64,000 nt of DNA. Origin: Blautia sp. An249 (GTDB taxonomy: Bacteria > Bacillota > Clostridia > Lachnospirales > Lachnospiraceae). Every line of letters starts with the position of its first letter. The first letter of the stretch is position 1. Shown here piece after piece: positions 49,178 to 56,655 of the stretch. The stretch covers positions 1-64,000 of the forward strand of contig NZ_NFJL01000005.1 of the NCBI RefSeq assembly GCF_002159835.1, given 5' to 3'. Position numbers and translations under genes: made by a program. The notes beneath the pieces are model-generated. The model was not told the origin of the DNA. It saw only the letters and a list, made by a program, of their open reading frames with translations, and searched no databases.

Positions 49178-49642
49178 TTATGCCACATCGAATCCTGAAC
49201 AAAGAATATGATCGGCATATTGAAGCTTTAAACACATTGTATCAAAGTCGGTCGGATATCCAAACCAGAGCGCAATCTCATGGCACTCTTCAAAGCCTGT
49301 ATGCTTCCCAAGAATAACATCCTCGTTCTCGATGTGCTCATTCCCACACAAATCTTTTGCTTTCTCGCGGATTCGTTTCCAGAACCGATGTCTGGAGAGT
49401 TTCAAATTCAAACGGAACCATTCGTCAAATTCATAGATTGCCAGTATGCCATACTGTTCGTCCAACTGCACGAGGTAAAGCAATGCGCCGGCAGTGCATC
49501 CTAACTCTTCATACCATTCTTGAATTCTTTCTGGAATTAATCCATGTCCGGTCTCTTCCCCAAGAGCATTTGTAAGATAAATAAGCTTTCTGTTCTTTAT
49601 GATCCGATTCATACTTTTACACTTTTTCTTTCTTTTATTCAC
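49178..49642 (-). CDS. Hypothetical protein, 154 aa
   Basis: Best start is GTG 49642 (VNKRKKKCKSMNRIIKNRK) with AGGAGG 6 nt upstream; ATG 49612 is an alternative. A basic N-terminus then a mixed alpha/beta domain (LIYLTNALGEETGHGLIPER, LYLVQLDEQYGILAIYEFDEWF). No family recognised. Last gene of a four-gene minus-strand cluster. Confidence 0.55.
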   Translation of the reverse strand: MNKRKKKCKSMNRIIKNRKLIYLTNALGEETGHGLIPERIQEWYEELGCTAGALLYLVQLDEQYGILAIYEFDEWFRLNLKLSRHRFWKRIREKAKDLCGNEHIENEDVILGKHTGFEECHEIALWFGYPTDFDTMCLKLQYADHILCSGFDVA

Positions 49643-49662
49643 TTTGTTCCTCCTCTGTTGCA

Positions 49663-50049
49663 TTACGACCATACCAAAACAATTCCTCCCAGATCAGAAA
49701 TAAGCTTATAGATTGCACTCAAGAAGCGCGGATTTCCGCACGCATTCCATTGTTCAATCATTCTCTCCAGATCCACGTTATAATGTGGGATACAAAAATC
49801 GCAGCAAAAGTTATGTAATTCCTGTCCCTCGTATTTTACAAGACCAATTTTCTGTGTAACAGGATTTGGCTGGATACAGCCCAGATAGGCAGAACCATAA
49901 GTTTCCTGCATCGCCCATATCACTTGTCGTTCAGATTCATTTACATCATCTGATGCCTCCTGTATCCCCATCCGCAGGCAGAGCGGTTCCCGTGCATTTT
50001 CAACGATTGCCCTGTTCTGTCTTTCGACAGCATGTTTTAGCTTAATCAT
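49663..50049 (-). CDS. Hypothetical protein, 128 aa
   Basis: Contains two closely spaced cysteine pairs (HNFCCDFCIPHYN) near residue 82 and a C-terminal hydrophobic helix (YKLISDLGGIVLVWS). Begins MIKLKHAVERQNRAIVENAR with GAGGA upstream. Not recognised; the CC-x2-C plus His could bind a metal. Confidence 0.55.
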   Translation of the reverse strand: MIKLKHAVERQNRAIVENAREPLCLRMGIQEASDDVNESERQVIWAMQETYGSAYLGCIQPNPVTQKIGLVKYEGQELHNFCCDFCIPHYNVDLERMIEQWNACGNPRFLSAIYKLISDLGGIVLVWS

Positions 50050-50057
50050 ATTCCTCC

Positions 50058-50237
50058 TTAATCGGTCTCCTGCTCCTGTATAAACACATAGGCGTCACAC
50101 TTCCTACACTCTGTGCCGGCAGGGGTACCGTCTGCTGACAGTTCCGGGCAATCCGGGCTGCAGGGAATCGCTTCATCCAGGCTGCAGGGTTTTTCACATG
50201 ATTCACAAGGTTTTCCACACCAGTTCGCATGTGCCAT
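50058..50237 (-). CDS. Small cysteine-rich protein, 59 aa
   Basis: ATG 50237 with GAAGGAGGAG upstream; an overlapping frame (50042-50254) is a shadow. MAHANWCGKPCESCEKPCSL continues with six more Cys spread over CSPDC and CRKC: eight in all, as CxxxCxxCxxxC, CxxxC and CxxC. Probably binds zinc or an Fe-S cluster. Not recognised further. Confidence 0.6.
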   Translation of the reverse strand: MAHANWCGKPCESCEKPCSLDEAIPCSPDCPELSADGTPAGTECRKCDAYVFIQEQETD

Positions 50238-50254
50238 ATTTGCTCCTCCTTCAT

Positions 50255-50608
50255 TTAGTTCATCACGCATTGATAAATACTTTCTGACAGACCTTTCGTC
50301 CGCTCAGAAATGCAAAATCCACCCAGTACCGGGAAAGCTCCTCTTCGGCATCCATCAACATCTACTAAAATATAAGGCTCTCCACTCTCCCGGCAAAGGC
50401 ACGGGAGTAATGTAATAACCGTTCCTTCGGTTCCCTGGTTCCTATAATCAGTAATCTCAAAACCACATAAAGCTTGGTGTACGATACGGTACCTGCTTCC
50501 TAATACCCTCTCTTCAATCGCTGTCACGGTCCACATTGCATTACCTAGTCTATTTTTGAGATCATTGCTTAGAAATACCATTAGATCTCTGACTTCCTCT
50601 ATCTTCAT
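50255..50608 (-). CDS. Hypothetical protein, 117 aa
   Basis: Helical N-terminus MKIEEVRDLMVFLSNDLKNR then a beta-rich body (YRIVHQALCGFEITDYRNQG, GEPYILVDVDGCRRGAFPV). AAAGGAG upstream. Its stop falls inside the long frame of the cysteine-rich gene downstream, showing the operon order. No function suggested. Confidence 0.55.
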   Translation of the reverse strand: MKIEEVRDLMVFLSNDLKNRLGNAMWTVTAIEERVLGSRYRIVHQALCGFEITDYRNQGTEGTVITLLPCLCRESGEPYILVDVDGCRRGAFPVLGGFCISERTKGLSESIYQCVMN

Positions 50609-50836
50609 AGATATTCTCCTTTCCTCTTCGCTCCAAAATATTCAATCGCTTGCTATGGAATTTACTCAGAATATATAATGTTTTACCTTCATTTTCCATT
50701 CCACGCTTGGAATTTGAAACTCTTTGGCCACGGACACAAGACACACGTCTTCCTCTAAATTTGTACCTGCCTACCTGTCATCCCTTCTTTCTATACAAAC
50801 TCGTTTTCCTCTATCCGTCACAAATTTGTTCCATTA

Positions 50837-50844
50837 CAAATATG
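50837..50844 (-). promoter_or_regulatory. CATATTTG box (variant)
   Basis: Minus strand CATATTTGTAATGG, 229 bp before the first gene of the 49.2-50.6 kb cluster. The 50609-50836 leader has no convincing gene. Confidence 0.35.
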
Positions 50845-50901
50845 CCTGAATAAATGCCTGCTTAAAATCAACCGTTCCTCCCGCTGTATTAAGTTTTTCC
50901 T

Positions 50902-50947
50902 GCGTGTGAATCTTTGACTTGTATTTCTATTATTTAGTCTTTATAAT
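50902..50947 (+). promoter_or_regulatory. Promoter of the 84-aa gene with GCGTGTGA upstream box
   Basis: TTTTTCCTGCGTGTGAATC (GCGTGTGA at 50902-50909), TTGTAT (50919-50924), 17 nt, TATAAT (50942-50947). Spacing identical to the sigma-gene promoter at 47711-47756. Confidence 0.65.
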
Positions 50948-50979
50948 AGTAGACACTCTAAGTAAAGGGGGCATATGAA

Positions 50980-51234
50980 ATGGCAAAAATTATTGATTTT
51001 AATACAGCTAAGAGGAAGCTTTACCAGCCAAAACTGAATGAGCTTGAACACCTTCAGCAGATTTCCCGGTCACTCAATTCCGATGCTGCACTTTCTCATT
51101 ACTGCGGGCTACCCGGAGGAAGCAAAGAAGAGGCTGAAAAGTTGGATCATTTACTGGAAGCCTTTTTCTCCAACCCTTGCCTTCGGAATCTTGATTTAAC
51201 TCCTACAGGGACAGATAACAGCAAAACAGACTAA
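50980..51234 (+). CDS. Hypothetical protein, 84 aa
   Basis: Preceded by AAAGGGGG and a consensus -10. Begins MAKIIDFNTAKRKLYQPKLN and is helical and charged with NPCLRNLDLTPTG near the end. Followed by a strong terminator, so it is a single-gene unit. Sharing its promoter architecture with the element's sigma gene suggests a regulatory or early function. Not recognised. Confidence 0.65.
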   Translation: MAKIIDFNTAKRKLYQPKLNELEHLQQISRSLNSDAALSHYCGLPGGSKEEAEKLDHLLEAFFSNPCLRNLDLTPTGTDNSKTD

Positions 51235-51243
51235 AGTCCTGCG

Positions 51244-51270
51244 AGGACCCCTTATGAATCGGGGTCCTTT
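51244..51270 (+). terminator. Terminator after the 84-aa gene
   Basis: AGGACCCC / GGGGTCCT stem followed by TTTTTT. Confidence 0.9.
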
Positions 51271-51378
51271 TTTATGTCTCTCCTTATTGAATTATTCAGT
51301 TATTTTCCTTATATAGTTTATTATGTTGTACTTTTAAGAAAGATAAAATGTGTTATATCAACTTCAAGGAGAGATTCT

Positions 51379-51762
51379 ATGCATGATGATATCGATTACT
51401 GCGCTATCGGGAAACGAATAAAAATTGCCCGGATTAATGCAGATTATACTCAGGAACGTCTGGCCAATAAGCTAAGTATGACGGTAACGCACATCAGCAA
51501 TATTGAACGTGGAAATGCTCATTTAAGTCTTTCTACTTTTATCCGCATTGCCAACATACTAAATGTAAATGCTGATCAGCTGCTCTGCGATAATATTGTT
51601 CTTACGAAGCATGCTTTTACAAACGAAATCAATCAGATTGCAGAACATTGTGATGAAATAGAGATCCGCATTCTCACAGAGGTTATGGCCGCTACTTTAG
51701 ATGCCCTGCGCAACGGGCATAGAGTTCAGGAACTTGCTGATTACTATAAAACGGATAGCTAA
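51379..51762 (+). CDS. XRE-family transcriptional regulator
   Basis: 127 aa from ATG 51379 (MHDDIDYCAIGKRIKIARIN) with AAGGAGA upstream. HTH_3 domain (YTQERLANKLSMTVTHISNI, ERGNAHLSLSTFIRIANILN) and a ~55-aa C-terminal helical dimerisation part. Likely a repressor of the element; promoter and target not evident. Confidence 0.87.
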   Translation: MHDDIDYCAIGKRIKIARINADYTQERLANKLSMTVTHISNIERGNAHLSLSTFIRIANILNVNADQLLCDNIVLTKHAFTNEINQIAEHCDEIEIRILTEVMAATLDALRNGHRVQELADYYKTDS

Positions 51763-51821
51763 TCCACAAGGTACGTGACCAATTCCATTCTTTCAGTTCC
51801 ATTTTCCAGAATGTTAAATAA

Positions 51822-51859
51822 AGAGCAAGGGAATGCTGCAACAAACCCTTGCTCTGTTT
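51822..51859. terminator. Terminator between converging genes
   Basis: AGAGCAAGGG / CCCTTGCTCT stem followed by GTTTGG. Confidence 0.75.
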
Positions 51860-51893
51860 GGCTGTCTACATATTGACAGCTATTTTGCCCCTT

Positions 51894-52337
51894 TTATGCT
51901 GCCATGTGCAACCCGATTGGTATTACCTTTGCATCCTCTTCCGCAAAATCCACGTGGAAGAATTCCATAAGCGCCTGAAATACGGATGAGACAAGATCAA
52001 TACACTCGAAATAATCATCTCGCCTCACCAGTCCGTTGAAAACCCGTTTCCCTCTTAATTTTGCACAGCTCTGGAAATACATGATGCAATTCACGGTTTT
52101 GGACAGCCACAATTGCGCCTGACCTTCATAGTGGTCCCTTCCATTTTCCACCATATCAAAAGTACGGTCTCCCATGTCATACATTGACAGTGTCAACGCT
52201 GCATCCATATACCGAGTTACATAGTGAATCATGTTTCTTCCGGCTTTCACGTTTTTCCGGATCTCCTCGACCAAAACTTCCGTATTCACCTTATACTCTT
52301 TGCATTCCCTTGTGTAAAACATGCTCTGTTCCTTCAT
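51894..52337 (-). CDS. Hypothetical protein, 147 aa
   Basis: ATG 52337 (MKEQSMFYTRECKEYKVNTE) with AAGGAGG upstream; the frame to 52418 has no RBS. Largely helical: VLVEEIRKNVKAGRNMIHYV, DRTFDMVENGRDHYEGQAQL. I do not recognise the family. About 100-nt leader after a CATATTCA box. Confidence 0.6.
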   Translation of the reverse strand: MKEQSMFYTRECKEYKVNTEVLVEEIRKNVKAGRNMIHYVTRYMDAALTLSMYDMGDRTFDMVENGRDHYEGQAQLWLSKTVNCIMYFQSCAKLRGKRVFNGLVRRDDYFECIDLVSSVFQALMEFFHVDFAEEDAKVIPIGLHMAA

Positions 52338-52440
52338 AGTCCGGTCCTCCTTAAAATTGATTTGAATTGGTTTGATTGCTTTGTGAATGCGGATGGCAGT
52401 GGACAAATCGCTCTCCATCTCGTCTTTTATTCACCTGACA

Positions 52441-52448
52441 TGAATATG
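52441..52448 (-). promoter_or_regulatory. CATATTCA box 6
   Basis: Minus strand CATATTCATG, about 104 bp before ATG 52337. Confidence 0.4.
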
Positions 52449-52506
52449 AGAGTTATTCTTCTTGATAAATAACGATTATCGGCCTATTCACAAATTTTCC
52501 TTATAA

Positions 52507-52550
52507 AAAGATACCGGCCTGCTGAATTACATCAGCAAGCCGGCATCTTT
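52507..52550. terminator. Terminator of the DUF932 operon
   Basis: AAAGAT-A-CCGGC-CTGCTGA / TCAGCA-AGCCGGC-ATCTTT long imperfect stem, 26 bp after the DUF932 stop. Confidence 0.8.
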
Positions 52551-52575
52551 ATCCCTGACTTTTACTATTTGGTAT

Positions 52576-53676
52576 CTATGCTGCTATAGCGATCTCCTCT
52601 TTTTCCACATTCATGCGCTTCCACTGTGTTCTCGACATATTCAGGACTTTGTACCCCACTTCTTCCAGCTCGGAAGCCCGATCATAGTCATCCACAGTCT
52701 GACTCATCTCGGTGATTGCGTTGGATAATCCATACAGAGTATAGTCTCCTCTCCGGTACAGGTGTTCCATAACCCCTTCCTTTTCATCTTTTTTTATGTC
52801 AAATTCCCTGCCGGTCATGGTCACCAGAGATGGAATATCCCCTGTGATCTCCATATTCTTCGCCATTTTGTACTTATGTGTAACCCGGTCCAGAGTCACC
52901 TGGCTGACTGCATCCTCTACGATATCCCTGATTTCCAGACGGAGGGATCTTGCCTGAGCCTCTCTGGTATCATCTTTGAAAAGCATGAAATCTGTATTGG
53001 ATTTCATTCTGGCGCCTTTATGATACGCCCTGGATACAGCGTCATTGATGACCATCCCATTCCTGCATACCAGGCGGTATACAAGCGGCTTAACTGTAAT
53101 GGACCCCAGTCCGACCTCTGAATTCGTAATGATAACTCCGGCCTGTACAATGTCTCCCGGTGTGACTTCCGCCTGCACCTTCTTATTTACAACCTTGATG
53201 TACAGCCTGGACTCCGTGATCTCGCAGGACTCTACCTCTGCGTCCAGCCCCAGTTTCTCAAGGATAGGGAGTACGGTATATAACACCGCATCATTATCCA
53301 GTTTCAGGTACTGATTGGACAGAAACGCCCTCATCCTGCCGTCAAATCTGCGGATCATTCTCTGGGCTGCCGGCTTCTGTGCAAACCATGTATTGATATT
53401 GGTTGCCAAAAGCTGCGGATTCTTCTCAAGCATCATATTATAATAGCTGGCCGGTATCTCCAGATATCTGCCGATCTGTGCATGCGCGGTCCTGTTTACC
53501 GGTGCTTTCATCAGGACAGCGTCTTTCTTTCGGTCAATCACACACATATTCTGCTCTGAGCCCTCTACAACATATTCCATGCACTGTGTATTGACCAGTG
53601 CGTCCTCTTTCAGAGAGCGTTCCGCCATTACCTTTTTTTCCAGTTCATCAAGTGTCATAATGCTTCCTTTTTTCAT
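52576..53676 (-). CDS. DUF932-family protein
   Basis: 366 aa, ACAGGAGG upstream. ALVNTQCMEYVVEGSEQNMC, then RTAHAQIGRYLEIPASYYNMM, NTWFAQKPAAQRMIRRFDGR, GIIVTNSEVG-type segment VIITNSEVGLGSITVKPLVY and LVCRNGMVINDA match the DUF932 pattern (phage/plasmid-like protein TIGR03299 relatives). These proteins are common on plasmids and conjugative elements; their role is not established. 27 bp after the 139-aa gene and probably co-transcribed with it. Confidence 0.85.
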   Translation of the reverse strand: MKKGSIMTLDELEKKVMAERSLKEDALVNTQCMEYVVEGSEQNMCVIDRKKDAVLMKAPVNRTAHAQIGRYLEIPASYYNMMLEKNPQLLATNINTWFAQKPAAQRMIRRFDGRMRAFLSNQYLKLDNDAVLYTVLPILEKLGLDAEVESCEITESRLYIKVVNKKVQAEVTPGDIVQAGVIITNSEVGLGSITVKPLVYRLVCRNGMVINDAVSRAYHKGARMKSNTDFMLFKDDTREAQARSLRLEIRDIVEDAVSQVTLDRVTHKYKMAKNMEITGDIPSLVTMTGREFDIKKDEKEGVMEHLYRRGDYTLYGLSNAITEMSQTVDDYDRASELEEVGYKVLNMSRTQWKRMNVEKEEIAIAA

Positions 53677-53703
53677 TTGGATACCTCCTGTTGAATTCTG
53701 ACT

Positions 53704-54123
53704 TTAGTATTCTATTCTTGTATTGTACGACGGATTTCCTAACATCTGCCTTGCTTCTCTTATTGCCGCTTCCTGTAGATCAATATGCATCATTCTGTTT
53801 GCTGTGAGCAGGCAAGCCGCTCCAACAAGGTATTTGAACTTTTCGTGACCTACTTCCATAAGAATCAGCGCCTCGCCAGCCGGAAGGAGCTTCTGCAGTC
53901 CGGTAATGAACGCGCCATAATCCTCTTCCGCTTCGTCCGGAGCTTCTCGGTCCGGTACGCCGTAAATTCGTCCATCACAAGTAAAACAATATTTTTTGCC
54001 CTCCTCACTCTCTCGAAGCTGCAAGTGTCCGTTTGTTCTGCAGGTAGACAGAAGTTCTTCTAATGCATTTTCATCTTTCACCCGGAAATAATTAGTCCGT
54101 ATCCAGCAATTATAATCCGACAT
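53704..54123 (-). CDS. Hypothetical protein, 139 aa
   Basis: AAAGGAG before ATG 54123. Begins MSDYNCWIRTNYFRVKDENA, contains a short YCFTCDG and an acidic loop (PDEAEEDYGAFITGLQKLLP), then KFKYLVGAACLLTANRMMHI. I recall similar proteins beside DUF932 on other clostridial elements, without a known function. Its N-terminal WIRTNYFRVKDENAL--L looks like a small ferredoxin-like fold. Confidence 0.6.
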   Translation of the reverse strand: MSDYNCWIRTNYFRVKDENALEELLSTCRTNGHLQLRESEEGKKYCFTCDGRIYGVPDREAPDEAEEDYGAFITGLQKLLPAGEALILMEVGHEKFKYLVGAACLLTANRMMHIDLQEAAIREARQMLGNPSYNTRIEY

Positions 54124-54179
54124 CTTTGTTCTCCTTTCGCATATTCGTATACCTCCTGTTCATCTTTTTTTGCTCGAAA

Positions 54180-54187
54180 TAAATATG
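54180..54187 (-). promoter_or_regulatory. CATATTTA box 7
   Basis: Minus strand CATATTTATTTCG, 57 bp before ATG 54123. Confidence 0.45.
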
Positions 54188-54222
54188 AAAGATGTCCTTA
54201 CATATGAAAATCATGTGATGTG

Positions 54223-56655
54223 TTACGCGGCTTCTGTCCCGACACTCCCCTCTTTAAACAGGAGGAACACACCATTCCTATAACTCTCTGTCTGAGAAAC
54301 GGACACATTACCTGAAATAGAGTCCAGATACTGCTCGCCGCCCTTACTTTTTGAAATATACATAAAGTACTCTCCACGGACATAGTTCTGAGATGCACCC
54401 CCATAAGCGGAAGCTAGAACAGGATATGCGTCCAGTTCCGCTGCTTTGCAGGTGGCAAACTGCACAAACAACTGCTTGATTTTTTCGCTTGTCAGTCCAT
54501 CCACATTAGAAATATAGGCCTTTTCTAAAAAAAGTGTCAGTCTTTCCTTATTTTGTTCCTGACTCGTCTCTGTTTCCATAAGATCAGCAAACTCTAAGGT
54601 GTTTTTTTCTTTTAACTGTATGAGGGTTCCCTTTGTAAGTCGGATACTGGCCCGGCCGATCACATTTCCCTTTCTCTTCGCCAACAGAACCTTTTTGTTG
54701 GAGTCGAAACATGACAGAATACAGTTTTTATGCATACCATCGTCATAGGCAAGACAGGTACGATACGGAAGGCGTCCAATCCTCAGTGTTGTATAAAAGT
54801 CGTCTGCTTCCGTAACTTCTATATTTTCCTGCGTGAAACTCTCATTCTCTTTCCAGACTGTTTCCTGCTCCTGACTGATCGGATAACTGATTTCCTTCTC
54901 CAAATCTGAATGATGGTACTTCAGCTGTTTGAATTTCCCCATCAGCTCCGCCTGAACAATCCGACGGAAAGCCTCTTTATTATTGGTGTCGTTGTAGTAG
55001 ATCCAGCTCATTTCAGAGGCCTCTTTCATTATGAATTTCTGGATAAACGGATAATTATCCTTAATGAAATCATCGGACATTCCCATTGTTTCCCTTAATT
55101 TTTGAAATTCCTTGTCGTGTTCTACTAAGCATTTCTTCGCCTGCGACCAACTTTTTAACTCTTTTGCCCATTCCACATTACGCACAACATAAAGTGCTTC
55201 TTCCCATGTTTGCAATTCCGGAAGTAAGTGCTGGATCTGGTCATATACCATCAGCAGCCGTACACTTTCAAGATAACCCAGCCCTCTTATATGCGCCAGC
55301 TCCCGTTCTCTCCAAACACCAAGCCGCTGCCTTGACAGTGCCCCCGCCAGGCTTGTCAGCATATCTTCCGTGAAATTCTCGGAAACCAGATCCCTTTTTA
55401 TCATTTCGCGGATTGTCTGGAGTCTGTCATCAACCCGAGGTATATTCAACAGATCATACAGTGTGATATATTGCTCTTTGGCATATCGGAGCGTTTTTAA
55501 TTCGGAAAATGTATACTCTTTTTTTCTAAGTAAATATAACTTGCTTCTCTCGCTGTATTTTCCTGCTGACTGTCGCAGATTTTTTTCTGTAACCGAATTC
55601 AGATTACACCTGTGATAGAATTCTGCGTCAAAAATTATGGCGTCAAATCCCAATTCCTTAAACAATTGTATATTATCTGAAACCATTTTAAGAAAGCTCT
55701 TCTTTTTATGCGCAATCGCATAGGTTAAAACACTGATTTGATAATGCTCAAGCTCTGTAAATTCAATATCTAGCTGCCCGGAATAGACTTCGTTTAAATA
55801 TCCAAGTTGAGTGTCACAAACTGATTTCATATTCTGTTTCCAGAACGCATGGTCTTTTTTGCTAAAATAGTCAAGTTCATAGCAGACATTATTTCCATGT
55901 AGCCAACGGTCAAAAAACTGACAGAACCCCTTTTTCTGATGGCGAAACGATTCCCAGATTTTCTCCATTTTCCCGATCATGGCCTGATCTATTTCCGACA
56001 GCTTTTTTAAATCACTTACTAAGAAATCATATTCAATCTCAATGCCCTGCAAAAATATAACCAGTTCCTTAATAGCAGGATAATCTTTCAGCAGGCACAG
56101 ACATTCGGGGGCATTTCTTCTTTCAAAATACTGCCATAGACATATTTCCTCTAACAGTTTTCTTATTTTCTCGTCACGCACAGCCTCCCTTCCTTCGGGT
56201 CCGTACTGATAGAGATATCTGATATTTTTACACACACGATCTGATTTACCGTTTTTCTTACCAAGCGGTAAAAAAAAGACCAGATAAGCAGCTGCCTCCT
56301 CCGCGGAAAACATCTTTTCTGCCACAAGCCATATCACTAAGTCTGCCGGATAATCCATGATCTGCCCTTTCAACGAGTTCAAGGCATCAAGCAGATCATT
56401 GATCTCTTTTTCATGCAAATGAGCCATTAATAATGATTTATAATAAGGAATAAAGTCCGGATTTCTCATGATTTCTTGTTGAATCTTATTCCGGTAAATA
56501 TACTCTCTTCTGTCTTTAAATTTTATCCCGGCTTCCTGTATGATCCTGCACTTGTTCTCCAATTCATCCATAGGTTCCTGTCTGGTAAATGCCAGAGAAA
56601 AGCCAGCATTTTTGAGACAACTTACAATTTCAACTCGTTTCACAATTTTCAGCAT
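54223..56655 (-). CDS. Large unrecognised cytoplasmic protein, 810 aa
   Basis: 810 aa with no signal peptide or TM segment. Mostly helical through residue ~600 (for example KNIRYLYQYGPEGREAVRDE, LAHIRGLGYLESVRLLMVYD), then a distinct C-terminal domain (~625-800) with TLRIGRLPYRTCLAYDDGMH, NCILSCFDSNKKVLLAKRKG, NVIGRASIRLTKG and ASAYGGASQNYVRG. The last part looks like a compact alpha/beta domain around a Tyr/Asp/Cys-rich core; the IGRASIRLTKG strand resembles what is found in GNAT-like folds, a weak impression. The ATG overlaps the 704-aa gene by 7 nt with GGAGGG before it, so the two are produced together. No nuclease, helicase, ATPase or protease motif seen. Confidence 0.7.
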   Translation of the reverse strand: MLKIVKRVEIVSCLKNAGFSLAFTRQEPMDELENKCRIIQEAGIKFKDRREYIYRNKIQQEIMRNPDFIPYYKSLLMAHLHEKEINDLLDALNSLKGQIMDYPADLVIWLVAEKMFSAEEAAAYLVFFLPLGKKNGKSDRVCKNIRYLYQYGPEGREAVRDEKIRKLLEEICLWQYFERRNAPECLCLLKDYPAIKELVIFLQGIEIEYDFLVSDLKKLSEIDQAMIGKMEKIWESFRHQKKGFCQFFDRWLHGNNVCYELDYFSKKDHAFWKQNMKSVCDTQLGYLNEVYSGQLDIEFTELEHYQISVLTYAIAHKKKSFLKMVSDNIQLFKELGFDAIIFDAEFYHRCNLNSVTEKNLRQSAGKYSERSKLYLLRKKEYTFSELKTLRYAKEQYITLYDLLNIPRVDDRLQTIREMIKRDLVSENFTEDMLTSLAGALSRQRLGVWRERELAHIRGLGYLESVRLLMVYDQIQHLLPELQTWEEALYVVRNVEWAKELKSWSQAKKCLVEHDKEFQKLRETMGMSDDFIKDNYPFIQKFIMKEASEMSWIYYNDTNNKEAFRRIVQAELMGKFKQLKYHHSDLEKEISYPISQEQETVWKENESFTQENIEVTEADDFYTTLRIGRLPYRTCLAYDDGMHKNCILSCFDSNKKVLLAKRKGNVIGRASIRLTKGTLIQLKEKNTLEFADLMETETSQEQNKERLTLFLEKAYISNVDGLTSEKIKQLFVQFATCKAAELDAYPVLASAYGGASQNYVRGEYFMYISKSKGGEQYLDSISGNVSVSQTESYRNGVFLLFKEGSVGTEAA

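Noticed and set aside
50562..50744. 60-aa minus-strand frame before the 117-aa gene
   Set aside because: Basic, low-complexity, no ribosome binding site, and overlaps the start of the 117-aa gene; treated as leader sequence.
54829..54842. Further TTTTCCTGCGTG match to the GCGTGTGA promoter box
   Set aside because: It lies inside the 810-aa coding region without the following GTGA or a -10 at the right distance.
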